64,000 nt of DNA from Fomes fomentarius (Eukaryota; Basidiomycota; Agaricomycetes; Polyporales; Polyporaceae), in assembly GCA_022606135.1 (NCBI GenBank), contig JABYQN010000010.1, positions 1,364,001 through 1,428,000 of the forward strand, read 5' to 3'. The position numbers were made by a program, and so were the translations under genes. Within the stretch, counting starts at the first letter, position 1. Each line of letters opens with the position of its first letter. The notes beneath the pieces were generated by a model that saw nothing but the letters and a program-made list of their open reading frames with translations, searched no databases and had not been told where the DNA came from. Positions 24,454 to 35,837 of the stretch are shown here, in pieces.

Positions 24454-26520
24454 ATGCAGCTCACCTTCTCGCCTCCCCTCGGACACACGACGACTCTGAG
24501 GATTCCTCCCATTCCTCGGGCCCTCGCCTCCAATAACGCATCCGCTGGACAGGCCATCCGCTTCAAGGCTACTTTCGACTCCCGCGTCTCATTGCTCAAA
24601 GCTGAAACGGATGGCGTGAAAGTCGAACTGTGGACAGATCTTCCGGTTCACGGGCGCGCTCGAGGCGAATGGGGAGCTGTGCAGTTCACTCAGTCTGACC
24701 TTGACTCTGGAAGTCAGGAGTCGCTATCATCCTCATCGTCTACCCTGTTTTTGACGGGGGCGGATGCCGCAGTGCGTAAGGAGAATGCACTCCATCTTTC
24801 CCTCTACACTTCCCTACAGGACCACATCGGTTCACATTTCCAGTTCACATATCGTCTTGTCTATCCGTCCGGCCGTGTCATATGGCTCGGCACTCACGAT
24901 AACAATGGTGTGTTCACGGTTGAACGCGGCCTGCCTGGAATCCACCTGTCGGAGATATGGCATGTTCGAAAAGACGGGAAATATCATCTCGCTGCCGCCG
25001 TAGACGGCGACTTGATCCACATAGAAGAACCAGATCAATGGACGATATGGACGTGGAAGTCCTCAAGGTACGTCAGATCCCAATGAGCTCTATCAAATTG
25101 CTCAAATTGCCACAGTCTTGCAGTTCAATCTGACCGTACGGCAGCGTTGGTGCGAGCTGTCGTTCTTGTACCTCGAGCATCCCTTCGCGACGGAGCGACG
25201 CCCGTGCCCGTAGTCCTAGCAGCCAAAGGTTCATCAAGCCTTCGCCTGACACCGGATGGCACCGTCTCTCAGGCGTCGCATTCCACTGACACTGAGCAAG
25301 CTGTACTGGGTCCTCTGGAGTACTCATTGGACCTCCTCGTAGAAGTCGCTTCGGTTTATAACGGGATTGTCCAAGCGGATGACTCCTCGATCACAATTTC
25401 AAGCCACCCGTCAGAAGGGATATTCCCCGTCCAGCTCTTCGTCCTACCTGTGGTGGCCGTGGGCAGTCGTTCTATACATGCCCCGGATTTGCAATCTGTC
25501 ATCGCCCCACCTCCGAGTGGTGAACTCCTCCTATTCTCGCCCGACACGCGTAGAGTGAACGTCTTGAAACCCTCTTCTCCTGTGGGTACCCTGCGCGATC
25601 ACGTCGGCTCTTCGGGCGGGGAAGTCCTTGTTTCTCCTATCCATGTTGTCGATGACAACGGTAACGTGTGGCAGGTTGCCCTGTTTGCTCGTCATAGGGA
25701 TGCCTCATTGAGGATAGAGAGCGCTTCCGTCAAGCAGCATCTTCCTACTCCTCCTCCTTCTCCCCCGGCCCCAGTCGCGTCAGTGCCGAACTCTGAGGCG
25801 CGACAGCGGTCAGCACAGACTGAGATCGGGAGACAGGCTAATGAGTCACCTAGCCCACCCGCTCGTTCTATGCAACCCCATCTTCCCTCAAATCGCAGTG
25901 CACTGTCCCTGGCTTTGACGCGCAACCTCCCAGTGCGCCTCCTCCGTGCATATCTCCATACCCTCTTCAACTTGATCTTCTGGTTCTGGAATGTCTTTCT
26001 CAGAGCTCTCGTGGTTCGCCTTGTCGGTGAAGGGATACCCCGACGTATCTCTAGTTTGTTCGGCCTCGCGCTCTCGATGACTGCACGTAGCCGCAGCCCT
26101 ACACGGCGTGAGGATCGTCTCCGTCAGGAGCGGCGTATGCCGGGTTCGTCACCTTCGCGTCGGAACGGTATTCAAGCGACTCCCGTTGAAACATCGGAAA
26201 ATGCGCAAATGGCGGCTTCCACAGTCTCCAGTTACAACCTCCACGCACCGCGGGCTCAGCGCCCATCGCCTGCGCCTGATGAACAGGAGGCGTCGTCTTT
26301 TACCCCCTCACGTCTCGTTTTCTCCGCTGAGTTGACGCAGGGACACGCAGCGCCCTTCATCATCTGTCGAGGCTCTGGCCTCATCAAGGCTCGGGCTACG
26401 CTCAACGGGAAGGTTCTACACACTCCGTCGACCCTCCCAGCGAAGGATGACGCACATACAGTCCTCGAGTTCCTCGACCTTTCACTCGAGGGTCGACTTG
26501 AGGTGTCGTGGGACCTTTGA
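24454..26520 (+). CDS. Unknown basidiomycete protein with beta-rich N-terminal half and one hydrophobic segment
   Basis: Two exons with one short intron after WTWKSS (donor gtacgt, acceptor ccacag) give about 670 residues from ATG 24454 (MQLTFSPPLGHTTTLRIPP). The N-terminal 200 residues look like a beta-sandwich: VKVELWTDLPVHGRARGEW, then FQFTYRLVYPSGRVIWLG and THDNNGVFTVERGLPG, a pattern reminiscent of sugar-binding beta folds. A second beta-rich region follows (ALVRAVVLVPRASL onward). After a Pro-rich linker comes a strongly hydrophobic stretch (LHTLFNLIFWFWNVFLRALV) that could be a membrane helix. The polar tail ends LSLEGRLEVSWDL. No signal peptide. I do not recognise a named family; a tail-anchored or single-pass glycan-related protein is possible but unproven. 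Confidence 0.75.
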
Positions 26521-26910
26521 CCGGCGGCCCTGCTCCGATGTCCTATTACTTAGGTCCCCCTCTTGTTGTAGTACCGTCCCCACATCTCCATCCTCTAGAC
26601 TGATCGTCATCCATGATCAATATCCTCACCCATGTAACGCTTGATCCGTTTGTATCACTCGATGTTGTACCTTTACGCTGTCACGAAGCCATGGCCGCTA
26701 ATAGACGTGGCATTGAAGAATTACACACCCTATCAACAACATTAGATGTCGATGGACCAGAACTCCACGTCTCGTGGGTTCGCTCGGGACAGTGAGTATG
26801 CTACATATATATGTTGTTGTTCGTGCAAGGTCACCTCAACTCTCATCGGTACAAGTCGCTGCTGCATCCAGCACCGCGCCCCACGGCTCGACCCGATCGT
26901 GCCCGGTGTC
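26521..26910. other. Tail-to-tail intergenic region
   Basis: 390 bp between converging genes; short frames only, no conserved protein signature. Presumably the two 3' UTRs. Confidence 0.35.
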
Positions 26911-28412
26911 TCAAAAGATGTCATCATCATCATCATCGTCAGAAGAAGATTCTTCGCCAGTAGATTCACGCTCCTCGAGCGATTGACTAGGAACCCGTAG
27001 GTCCCAACGTCTGCCCCGCAAGTCCTGCAGATCTTTCATGGCTTGTGGCCAATGCCTATAGTAGACATCAGCTCATAAGTCAGCATGAGAGTCGAATGGA
27101 GGGAGCTCACGCATTGCGCTCCGCCCATTGGGTATACAGTCTACCCTTGGGTTGCCAGTCCATGACGCCCGTTTCTGTCAGGGCGACGATGTACTTCTCG
27201 ATGTTGTGCTTGAGTGTGAAGTTCGGTATAATGAGCGATCCCTGCGTTAGTGCCGTTCGACATATAGGGCATCTTGGGACGTTCTGTAACTGGACGATCA
27301 CAATACAGTTAGATACTTTAAGGTGTATGTGATACGTAGCACGGCGCACGTTCTTCTTCATCCAATTGACGATGCACTCCCCACAGAACGAATGCCCGCA
27401 TGGTGACCCGACGTGAGGTTCAGAGCTAGAGGAGAGGTCAGAATGCCCGAACGTCGTGGAGCGGAGACGTGACTGACAACGTGTTGAAACAACTAGCACG
27501 ATCTCAATTCACAACTCGCACTGAGATAACAACAAAGGGACGCACATCGTACATGATATACTTTCTTCGAGGTCGGCGAGCACTCGTCGAATGGAGGCGT
27601 GAGGGTCACGCCTCGCCTTTGCCTTGCCTTTGCTCTTCTTGATAGCAGAGGGATCGGACTCAATGTCTGATCTCTTTCGCTTGATCGAGGAGCGTCCCGA
27701 AAGTTGGCTTGACAGGTAAGAGATGCTGGCTAGAAACAGCTAGTCAGAATGATTCGGCTCCAACTTGCGCATATACATACAAGCCCTCGACTGAGACGGG
27801 AACGAGCCCGACACGTGTGTGGCGACAAGATCTGGGGTCAGTGCTGACGAGGGTGAAGAGATACTCAGTGTGACAGCCGGGAATGATGGTTCGAAAGTCC
27901 GGCGTACCTGACGTTTCTAAGTGGTCTCCCTGCATTGAAGGAGGAACTGAATGTAGATGAGGCTATGTTAGCAAATCATCGAGCGGCTACGATGTATTGA
28001 CACTACCATCCTGTTCCATCGCATTCTGCTCGATGACATTGACCACGTCCCAGATGGAGGGCTCAAGCTCTTCATATTCGTACTGGGAGGATGCGCTTGC
28101 AGCGCTCTGTGTCCGTACCTCTTCGTTTGGTTGAGGTTGTGACTGCGGCAAGCCGGTCGGGGCCTCAGGCTCTACGCCGCCGACGGCCTGAAAGGGTGGT
28201 TGGACGGGTCCAAGTTCGACAATGGTGTCAAGATCTATCCCAGTAAAGCAGTCTACGTCATTGTAGTCGTCGTACTCGACGAATTCGTCAGCTGGATTTG
28301 CACGAGTGTCGTCGGACGGGGGGTTGGTTAGGTTGATCAATGGGATGGCGCCGAAATCGACAATGTCAGGCAGATCAGCAAATTCATCTTGCGAGCTGTT
28401 GTTTTGTGACAT
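26911..28412 (-). CDS. RING-finger (C3HC4) protein, putative E3 ubiquitin ligase
   Basis: ATG 28412 opens MSQNNSSQDEFADLPDIVDF, an acidic, disordered region of about 140 residues. Introns lead through SMQGDHLETSGTPDFRTIIP and HTRVGLVPVSVEGF to a basic, nuclear-signal-like segment (SIKRKRSDIESDP, IKKSKGKAKARR). Then SIRRVLADLEESISCTICFN and EPHVGSPCGHSFCGECIVNW give C-x2-C, C-x-H-x2-C-x2-C, and after another intron NVPRCPICRTALTQG completes the last C-x2-C pair, so all eight Zn ligands are present. The C-terminal part reads NFTLKHNIEKYIVALTETG, then WPQAMKDLQDLRGRRWDL, with a Ser/Asp-rich end (ESSSDDDDDDDIF, stop 26911). RING proteins recruit E2 enzymes; the substrate is unknown. The joining of the acidic 5' part to the RING part rests on phase-compatible splice sites (donor gtatgt near 27780, acceptor ccag) and should be confirmed. 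Confidence 0.75.
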
Positions 28413-28636
28413 AGCTTTGGCGCTTGTTGCTGATGCTCAGAATGAGTACTACAGCAACACGATCGTGGCAAGGTTGTAGGAGCAGGAGAGCGCTCACCAC
28501 GAGTCCTTAACCAACGTGACCGCAGCTGCTCCCTTTCCCACGCCATCTCTGCCCTCTTCAGTCACGCGTCACGGCTCTTACCTACACGGCCAGAAAGGAT
28601 TCGAAGTGATTCTGAAGTTTCGGCAAATATTGGGAT

Positions 28637-28776
28637 CCTTAAGACATATTCCTTAGAATCAACCTGAAAATATCGGGGGATGGTTTTAAGCCGTAGATAC
28701 CTTAAGATGACTCAAGATCAATCTTAGAGACAAGGGCGATCAGTCTGCAACAGCCTCAAAGTTGTTCCCACTTAAG
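28637..28776. repeat. Cluster of CTTAAG/CTTAGA motifs, left flank
   Basis: CCTTAAG at 28637, CCTTAGA at 28651, TTTAAGCC at 28685, CTTAAG at 28701, CTTAGA at 28723 and CTTAAG at 28771, in AT-rich sequence unlike the neighbouring coding DNA. Resembles subterminal repeats of a DNA transposon. Confidence 0.4.
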
Positions 28777-30526
28777 AGCCTTTCAAGATCGGCTGTGTTC
28801 GGTTACGGTGCCCAGTGACTGCTTGGTCAGTTCAGATGGGCAATTTGTTCACACGCATGGGGCGTCTCTTTGTTCGCGTCTGGACAGCGGGCGCCTGGGC
28901 ACTTAGGCTTGAGCACGTCGCTCAAAACGAGTCTGTCGCGACGACCATGTTGGCTCGGATGCGTTCCTCCCTCCCTCGTCGTCTGAGCTAGATGCGATAC
29001 GACATCTACTATAGAGACTCCGTGGTGTGAAAGCACGTTCAAGGCGAAGACTTGCTCTCGACCATCCGTATCATATCAATCCCAAACTGCAGCATTGTCG
29101 CAGCTCTCCCGCTCATCTTCATCACAAGACGTGCTACCGCATTGTGCATCAAGTACTACAGCTTAACCCCGCTATGGTGAACATGCACCTATGACGAACA
29201 CTGGAACAAGTGTATGAGGACAAGCCTGATGTCACTCTCCGCTGCTAGCAGTGGAGATGATATACCGCTGTGCAGCACTGTGCTCATGCTTTGCTGTTTC
29301 AACTATCCATGTACTCCACCATAGATAGTTAAATGTATAACATGTGCCTGCCTTATACCGCCATCATCCATACCTTCCTCAATGACGGGGTGTGATCTCA
29401 CTTTGTGACATTTGAGGTGACATCCTGTGACAAATACCTGCCACGTCGCAAGGGACTTGGCGGCTCATTGTGATTCTGAACGACCACCTGCAGCTTCATC
29501 TTCATCAATGACTCCTCCTCAGCCACACTAGCAATTCCAGCAGGTAACAACAAGGGCAGGTATAGTCAGATCTCATGCTTATCGCTGATCCCATTTCAAG
29601 TCACATCAACCAACCCAATGGGTCCCCAATGCATTCTCTAGTCCCGGGTGCAGCCTGGGACACACGTTGCTCTGAAGCATGGCGCGGCGCTCAGAGAAAT
29701 TGGGTCACTTGGTATGATTCTACTATTCTGGGACAGTCACTAGTGACCACAGATATAAACAAGTGAGTGCACTCTTGTCTCACTACGCTGCCTGTCGTTC
29801 TCCCCAACTTGCCCTGTAGGACCCACTCGGTGTGATGGACCCAGGCTCCAGAGTCCCGACTTCGTACCGCACTTATACTGGCCACGCAGCGCGAGCCTTT
29901 TGGTGTGCAGGACTCCAACAGTCTGAGGCCAACGGCAACAGGTCACGGTGCCGGTGAGCTCTTCGATCAAGTCCCCCCGGGACCTGGAGATCTACACTGA
30001 CATGGCGGCTAGCATCATTCTGCTCAACACCAATCATCGTGCTAAGCTTCATGCCTTTAAATAAGTAAGTCGCTCAATACTATAGTCTGTCAGGTGCCAC
30101 GTCATATGACAAGTATGAACAGTGCTGCCGTAGGTTACCCAGATACTCCCCTTCCCCGGTTCCCCGGGCACCATGCCTCCAATGCCTGTCAATGCCGTCA
30201 GCCAGCACTCACGGTCTGTTGCTCCACTATCATCTCTCCGGAACATCTGGTGCTGCTCAGTCGGTATCTGAGCAGTATGATCTTTCGATGGCGACGCACG
30301 GTCACCCTCATCCTCATGCTCCAACCCCATCTTATGCATCGCCCATGCCTCTGTTCGGCTTTCCATCATGCACTCTCGTAGTTCTCCGTAGTGTAGCACG
30401 TTGATTACTAGTAGTTTGCTAGTTGTGAGCAATACAATCTGGTTTGAAGTGATTATCGTGCACGCGATCGCTTATCGTGGGTTGCCGGATATCGTATGAC
30501 GGCAGTCCTCGGCTATGAAACTGTTT

Positions 30527-30619
30527 CTAAGCCAATCTTCAGAGACATTTCTAAGGTGTTTTGAATTCAAATCATTCTTAAGACGCTTAGGAAAGCGCAC
30601 AAGTGTGATATTCCTAAGG
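30527..30619. repeat. Cluster of CTTAAG/CTAAGG motifs, right flank
   Basis: CTAAGCC at 30527, CTAAGG at 30551, CTTAAG at 30577, CTTAGG at 30586 and CCTAAGG at 30613. Mirrors the cluster about 1.9 kb to the left. Confidence 0.4.
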
Positions 30620-30648
30620 CATTCTATGTGAATTCTCGAAGAACCTTT

Positions 30649-30669
30649 TCCTGAAGGACACCTTCAGGA
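30649..30669. repeat. Perfect 9-bp inverted repeat with 3-nt loop
   Basis: TCCTGAAGG, loop ACA, CCTTCAGGA: a short hairpin just outside the right-hand motif cluster. Confidence 0.6.
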
Positions 30670-30953
30670 TTTGCCCCGCCCGTGTACTCCAGCAGCATCC
30701 GAGTTCACATCCATCTGCTGCAGAGGCTCTGTGCTCGTAGTAGGCAAGGCAGGCGTCGAGCCGTTCGAGCCTTTGGTCACGTCATAGAATGACTTCAGAA
30801 GAAGGCGCGACGATCACAGACGGCACTGCTCCTCGCCTCTTTTCGTATCGAGTAATTCTGCATCCATATCAGGGAAGCGTCGTTGAGTTTTACTCGATTC
30901 GACCCCGTTCTCTCGAGAAGACGCGGCGGGATGTTAATCCAACCCCCAGGCAG

Positions 30954-30960
30954 TATATAA
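30954..30960 (+). promoter_or_regulatory. TATA box of the secreted repeat protein gene
   Basis: TATATAA lies 106-112 bp upstream of the ATG at 31066, followed by a C/T-rich leader. It is among the clearest core promoters in the window and suggests strong or regulated expression. Confidence 0.65.
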
Positions 30961-31065
30961 GACCCTCAAGGATGTTGCGCGTCCTCATCCCACCTTCTCA
31001 CTCCTTTTATTCTAGTCTAGGTTCGTCTAATCGTCGCCCAAGTCCCCGCCATCGTCGCCATCAAG

Positions 31066-32357
31066 ATGCGTAGCCCCGTCATCGCCTTCTCCATCCTCGC
31101 TGCTGCTGTCAGCCCGACTCTCATATCTGGTGCTCCGACCGAGTCCAAGCTCGACAATACCCTCATGCACACTAATGATGCCGCCACGACTAGGCACCAC
31201 GTCCGCGATGGTCCAGATCTGAAGAAAGTCATTGGGTCCGTCAATGTGCTTTCAGATTCGTCTTCCGATGGGTCTACTGCTTCGCCTCCAGCAGCAAATC
31301 AGAACGATCCTGTCCACCGCACGCAGGCCATGAAGAAGGCCAAGCAACAGGGTCCTCAGTCGAACATCAAGACTGCCGCTCCTCCCGACGCCGCGAAGAA
31401 GTCGAAGCGTGCCTCTGACGAGTACACAGCTGGTGGTAATGCCTACTCGGGCGCTGCTGGCGACTCCTCTGGCGGTGGTGTCGACAACGAGGCCACCGAA
31501 CAAGGCGCCTTGACCAACGGTGACGGGTCGAGTGAGCATTGGTACACTCCTGATCCATAGGCATTGCTAATGGGATCCACAGACACAGCTGGTGCGGCAG
31601 GCTCCTCCTTCAGCGGTTTCTCCTTCGGAGGCAACGGCGGTAGTCACGGCCCCGGTGGCAATGCCTACACTGGCGCGACTGGTGCATCCCGCGGTGGTAA
31701 CGTTGTCAACACCTCTGAGGGCGGCGACACTGACGACGGAACCGCCCTCGAGAACACTACCGCCAGTACGTGTCCCCCATATGCAACGCAGTCCATTTCA
31801 CGAGCCACTGATCACATTCAATAGACACTGCTAGCGCCGGAGGCTACTCGGAGAGCGGTACTGCCATGGGCGGTAACGCTGCCGGTCCACGCGTTCCCGA
31901 TGGCCTCGAGAGGCGTGCGAGCGACAGTGGCTCGGCCGGCGGTAACGCATACAGTGGTGCAACCTCTGACGTGTCTGGTGGTTCGGTTGTCAATGAGGCA
32001 GACGACCAGGGCACTGTCACTAACAATGGTGGTAGTAAGTCAAATGGTTTCAGCTTTTCCAAGTTTGATTCTGAGCCCTTGTGCAGACACTGCTGGTGTG
32101 GCCGGTACAACGTTCTCTGGTGACGCCGACGGTGGTAACGGCAACGGTTTCGGCCCCGGTGGTAACGCTTACAGCGGTGCTTCCGGTCCCGCATCTGGCG
32201 GTGGCGTCTACAACTATGGCGGTGGGATCAACAATGCGGCAGCCTCCAGTAAGTCGTTCTATTCTTGACTGGAAGCGTGCTGTACTCATGATGTACAGAT
32301 ACTGCTGGTGGCGGTGGTGTCAGCGAGACTGGCGACGCTAACGGTGGAGGGGCTTAA
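31066..32357 (+). CDS. Secreted glycine-rich repeat protein
   Basis: ATG 31066 opens a signal peptide (MRSPVIAFSILAAAVSPTLI, then SGAPTESK). The N-terminal part is polar (SDSSSDGSTASPP, Lys-rich QAMKKAKQQ, and KKSKR, a possible Kex2-type processing site). Then come tandem modules built on GGNAYSGA...SGG.V.N: GGNAYSGAAGDSSGGGVDN, GGNAYTGATGASRGGNVVN, GGNAYSGATSDVSGGSVVN and GGNAYSGASGPASGGGVYN. Five exons; each internal exon begins within an Asn codon followed by Thr-Ala and ends one base into the next Asn codon, so all four introns are phase 1 and internal exons are multiples of three. The last exon is short (TAGGGGVSETGDANGGGA). Function unknown: likely cell-wall or extracellular matrix protein, inferred from the signal peptide and composition. 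Confidence 0.85.
31583..32248 (+). repeat. Three symmetric phase-1 repeat exons
   Basis: Exons 31583-31765 (183 nt), 31825-32034 (210 nt) and 32087-32248 (162 nt), each starting (A)AC/ACN-GCT for Asn-Thr-Ala and carrying one GGNAY-type module or a variant. Intron insertion points are equivalent, which suggests exon duplication. Confidence 0.7.
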
Positions 32358-32541
32358 AGGTGGTATTACGTCGCAGAGGATCTTCATGGCGCTTCACAAC
32401 CAGTATCTACCAGGTGGTTAACAGTCTATCTATACCCACGTTCTCTATCCCATCTCTCCCGCTATTGGTCTGGAATGCAGTGTGACACTGAGACTCGTGC
32501 AACATTATCACAACGACTACTGTACGTCTGGGCTAGAAGCT

Positions 32542-35500
32542 TCAGGACGCGTCTCTTGGCAGCGTCCAGCCTCCTTGTAACCTCCCGGCAAGATTACTGA
32601 CGGGGCCGGACAGCCCTCCCTGGCTCTTGTAGCTCTCCAGGAAGTTTTTAATGAGATGATAGTCTGCGTGCTCGCTGACATCGTTTTCGTCTTCTTCAAC
32701 TTCTTCACGCTCCATCAGATTCCTCAGTTCGGCTTCCATCGCCTCCTCGATATCAACAGGCTCGCCACTGGCCGCCTTCCCCTTGCTTTTCTCTTTGTGG
32801 AACCGGGCTGTATCATCGTTAGCAACCACCGGTGGTGCCCCACGGGCTCGAGCGAGTTCCGCGTCCATTGCCTCCATGACAGCTTCGAACGAGTCCAATG
32901 TGCTGCTACTCTCCTCGCGTGACGCTGTTGGGGCGAAAGAAGGCGGGTGAGCACCGGATTTCATGCTTTCTGTGGCCACGCGGCTGGGAACGAACGCTTC
33001 AAGAAAGGCTTAGCATGATATGTCGATCAAAGCGCACACGGCTGACATACCGCCGCGCTCTTGTCGTTCGACCAGAATGGCCTTCCAATGTTCATCGGTG
33101 ACGCCTAGTGCTTGCCGCGCAAACTCGATGAACTCATCCTCCTCTTCCGCCATGTCAATCTCAACTTCACCCACTACTTGCGGGTGGTCCTCATCGTCTT
33201 CTTCATCGTGAGCGACATCTTCTTCGTCAGTCTCGTCGTCCGAGTCTACACCGTCGAATTCGTCGCGAGGCAAGATGGGAGGTCTGATCGGACGCGAACG
33301 TTGCTCGTTGGGCACTCTGGGCGCATTGGTAGGGCTAGTCGTTTCACACATCACCGTCTCTACAGTCATCGGTGCGACCTGCTGAGAATTGCTGTGGAAC
33401 GAGGGTGGCATCTTCCCATATTCGGAGGGGTCAATTCCAGGAACGAGGGTATCCATAGCAGCCTGGCGCGCTGCGCGCTGCTCCTCCGAAAGCTGAGCTT
33501 GAAAGGCGCTTGGCGTATCCGCGGGCTCCTCCTCGTGCATGTCTACATCGCTCTCGCTCTCGCCCTCGTCCGAACCGGATGCGTCATCACTGTCGTCCTC
33601 GTCCGAGAACTCTTCACTAAGCTTGGTGTCAATAACCCGTAGCCAGCGAAGGGAGTAGAGGCGTACTCTGCGAAACGGGCACCCTCGACGTCGCCCTCAC
33701 CTTCGACGAACTGCTCGACCTTCTTGGCGAGGTCTTGCAGACGGGCTGCTTGTGCCTTCGCGATGCGGTCTTCGTCGTCCTCCGCAGGGTCAACGTCCAT
33801 CGCGTCGGTCGCCTTCTCCTTGCCCTTGCCCTTGCCCTTGGCGCTGCCCATCGTTTTCTCCAGCATCGCGTCGAAGTCGGCGGCGTCGACGTTAAGCCAA
33901 TCGTCCGAGTCTTCTTCCTCCGAAGATAGACCACGTACATCTGCGTACTGGGTGATAGCCGCCTGCGCTGCGGTGGCGAACGACGGTCGCGTCGCGTCAC
34001 TTTGAAAAGCATATCAGCCGACGGTGTGAGGAGCAAGGCAAGAGGAATGCGTACTCGTCTCTGCGGGCGGCGACGAACGCCGCTGCGGCTTGATTTTCGA
34101 GCGTTGTCCACAATTGCGAACCTTCAAGCTCCCCCTTGAAGTATCCAGCAGAGACTAGACTCTGGATGTACTGTGGATACTCTGGGTTGCGGCGCAGGCT
34201 CTCCTTCAAGGCATCCAGCTAAGAGCATATCAGTGGATATGGGCACAGGCCCGTCGTAAGCAGGACATACCGAGGCAGGAGATCCATCGAAGTGGGCGGA
34301 CAAGGCTTCTTTCTTATTCTTGCTTTCTTGATATAGCATTTCGAACCCGCACGCCTGAGCACGACTATGTCAACCGATAAACATCATATTGATCAGGGAC
34401 CAGCTTACGATCTTCATGCCTGCGTCTCTCCACCTCCATTCCTTGGTCCCTTCACGTTCGGCCCAGCGGCCGAATATCTTCGGAGGGTGGAACCGTTGCC
34501 CAACCAACTGTGCGTATGTCGTACGGGTCATCTTGACGGAGGACAGCACCTCCAGCTCAGGCGGGAATCGCGCCATCTTCTGTGCGGCCTGAGAGGGTGA
34601 ACATCAATACACTTAATCACCACACCCATAGAATGCAATACATACTCGGAGTTGGAGAGCATCACGAGTGTAGAAGGTTTCTACAGCTTTTTGCACAAGC
34701 AGCGGATTGACTGCGAGAGCCTTAGCGACGTCGAGCGGCAAATACGCCTTCGTCGTGTGCATATGTTGGCGAGAGGAATCGGGGTAGCTGCGCGAATGTC
34801 GATGAGCAAGAAATTTTGTACGCTGAACGCAGGGGAACGCACCCTGCTATGCGCTTCCAGACGACATCCTGCACTGTCTCTGGGGCAGTAGTGTACACCG
34901 AAGGATCACGCACGAGCTTCACCGCGTCCGCAGCTGTAATGAACTCTTCTTCCTCCGCTGGATCGTTTGCGGTGTCTTCGTCGTCATCGTGGTGCGCAAG
35001 GTACTTCCTACGAGACTTTTTGCTAGATGGTGGAGAGGCGTGTGAGAGCGGGATGAGATGTAGGCGGGAATTATGGATCCAGACCTGGGTTCGGCTTGAG
35101 TCAACGGAGCTCGCATACACTTTCACGGCGTCGACGTACCCTATTCTCTGCATTTGTGGGAGTGACCCACGACGGAAGCTCCTCTGCAGCTTCGATCAAC
35201 AGAAACTCGCCATCGGAATCGAAAACGCTGTACTTATACATCAATGCGTTGATCTTGAGAGGGGCTATAGAACGAACCTGACGACGACATCCCATCTCTG
35301 ACTAAGCTCTCGCAAGAGCCAGACGGCTGCCCACTCGTCGTCTATGCAGTCCCCGACTCGCATCGTTCCCTCGAGCACCCAAGTATCCTTGTGAGCCTCG
35401 GGATCGGGCACTACCTTCAGCTCAAATGCATCACGGTGCCAGAGATGTCCGGGCAGCAGAGACTGCGCATGCTGGGAGAGGAGAGCAGCTTGGGTGGTAG

Positions 35501-35603
35501 CAGAAACACGGCCAGACTGGTCAGGAGGCAGATATAGGATGTACTGGAGAGTGTCTTCGGAAATGGTGGGCGGACGATTGAAGATGTCGTTGATTGAAAC
35601 CAT
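32542..35603 (-). CDS. ECD: Ecdysoneless (ECD/hSGT1) family protein
   Basis: ECD homologues act in pre-mRNA splicing (with Prp8) and cell-cycle control; the family is distinct from the Skp1 co-chaperone also called Sgt1. ATG 35603 (MVSINDIFNRPPTISEDTLQ) leads to DEWAAVWLLRELSQRWDVVV, then SDGEFLLIEAAEELPSWVTP, ENRVWIHNSRLHLIPLSHAS, AADAVKLVRDPSVYTTAPE, MARFPPELEVLSSVKMTRTT, YAQLVGQRFHPPKIFGRW, LKESLRRNPEYPQYIQSLVS and SEEDSDDWLNVDAADFDAML. Then follow a Lys/Gly run (KGKGKGKEK), long acidic tracts (EEFSDEDDSDDASGSDEGES, DSDDETDEEDVAHDEEDDED) and a C-terminal exon ending GGWTLPRDAS at 32542. The WLL, DGEFLLIEAA and SEEDSDDWL blocks are the family hallmarks. Several short introns. Divergent from VMA7 with only 234 bp between starts. 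Confidence 0.88.
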
Positions 35604-35837
35604 GCTGTGCGGCCGATGGTTGCTGGTCCCGGAGCAAGAAGGAGCGGTGGACAGTGATAGTAAGTAGAAAGCGAGACTGCTCTCTATCGACGCCCGTGCT
35701 CAAAGTCAGATCTCGATTACAACGCGTCATAGATTCCATCACGTGGTGAGACGCTCCTGCCTTTCTGGGCCTCGTGGCGGCATCGAGGCACCCGACGAGC
35801 GCGACTCTGCGCGAGCTCCTCAGACTCCCTACGCACC
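35604..35837. promoter_or_regulatory. Short bidirectional promoter, ECD / VMA7
   Basis: Only 234 bp separate the two divergent start codons, so core promoters must overlap or abut. No TATA box seen. Confidence 0.5.

Larger units (their letters stand above)
28413..30953. other. Gene-free block, possible decayed mobile element
   Basis: About 2.5 kb without a convincing gene. All frames are short or broken. The outer parts (28630-28780 and 30525-30670) are AT-richer and carry clustered CTTAAG/CTAAGG motifs. The middle holds scattered fragments with coding-like composition (e.g. 30192-30404 on the plus strand, Pro/Ser/His-rich) broken by frameshifts. No transposase or reverse transcriptase motif recognised. 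Confidence 0.4.

Noticed and set aside
32542..35603. Naming the ECD gene SGT1 as the Skp1/Hsp90 co-chaperone
   Set aside because: No TPR, CS or SGS domain; the DGEFLLIEAA and SEEDSDDWL blocks belong to ecdysoneless.
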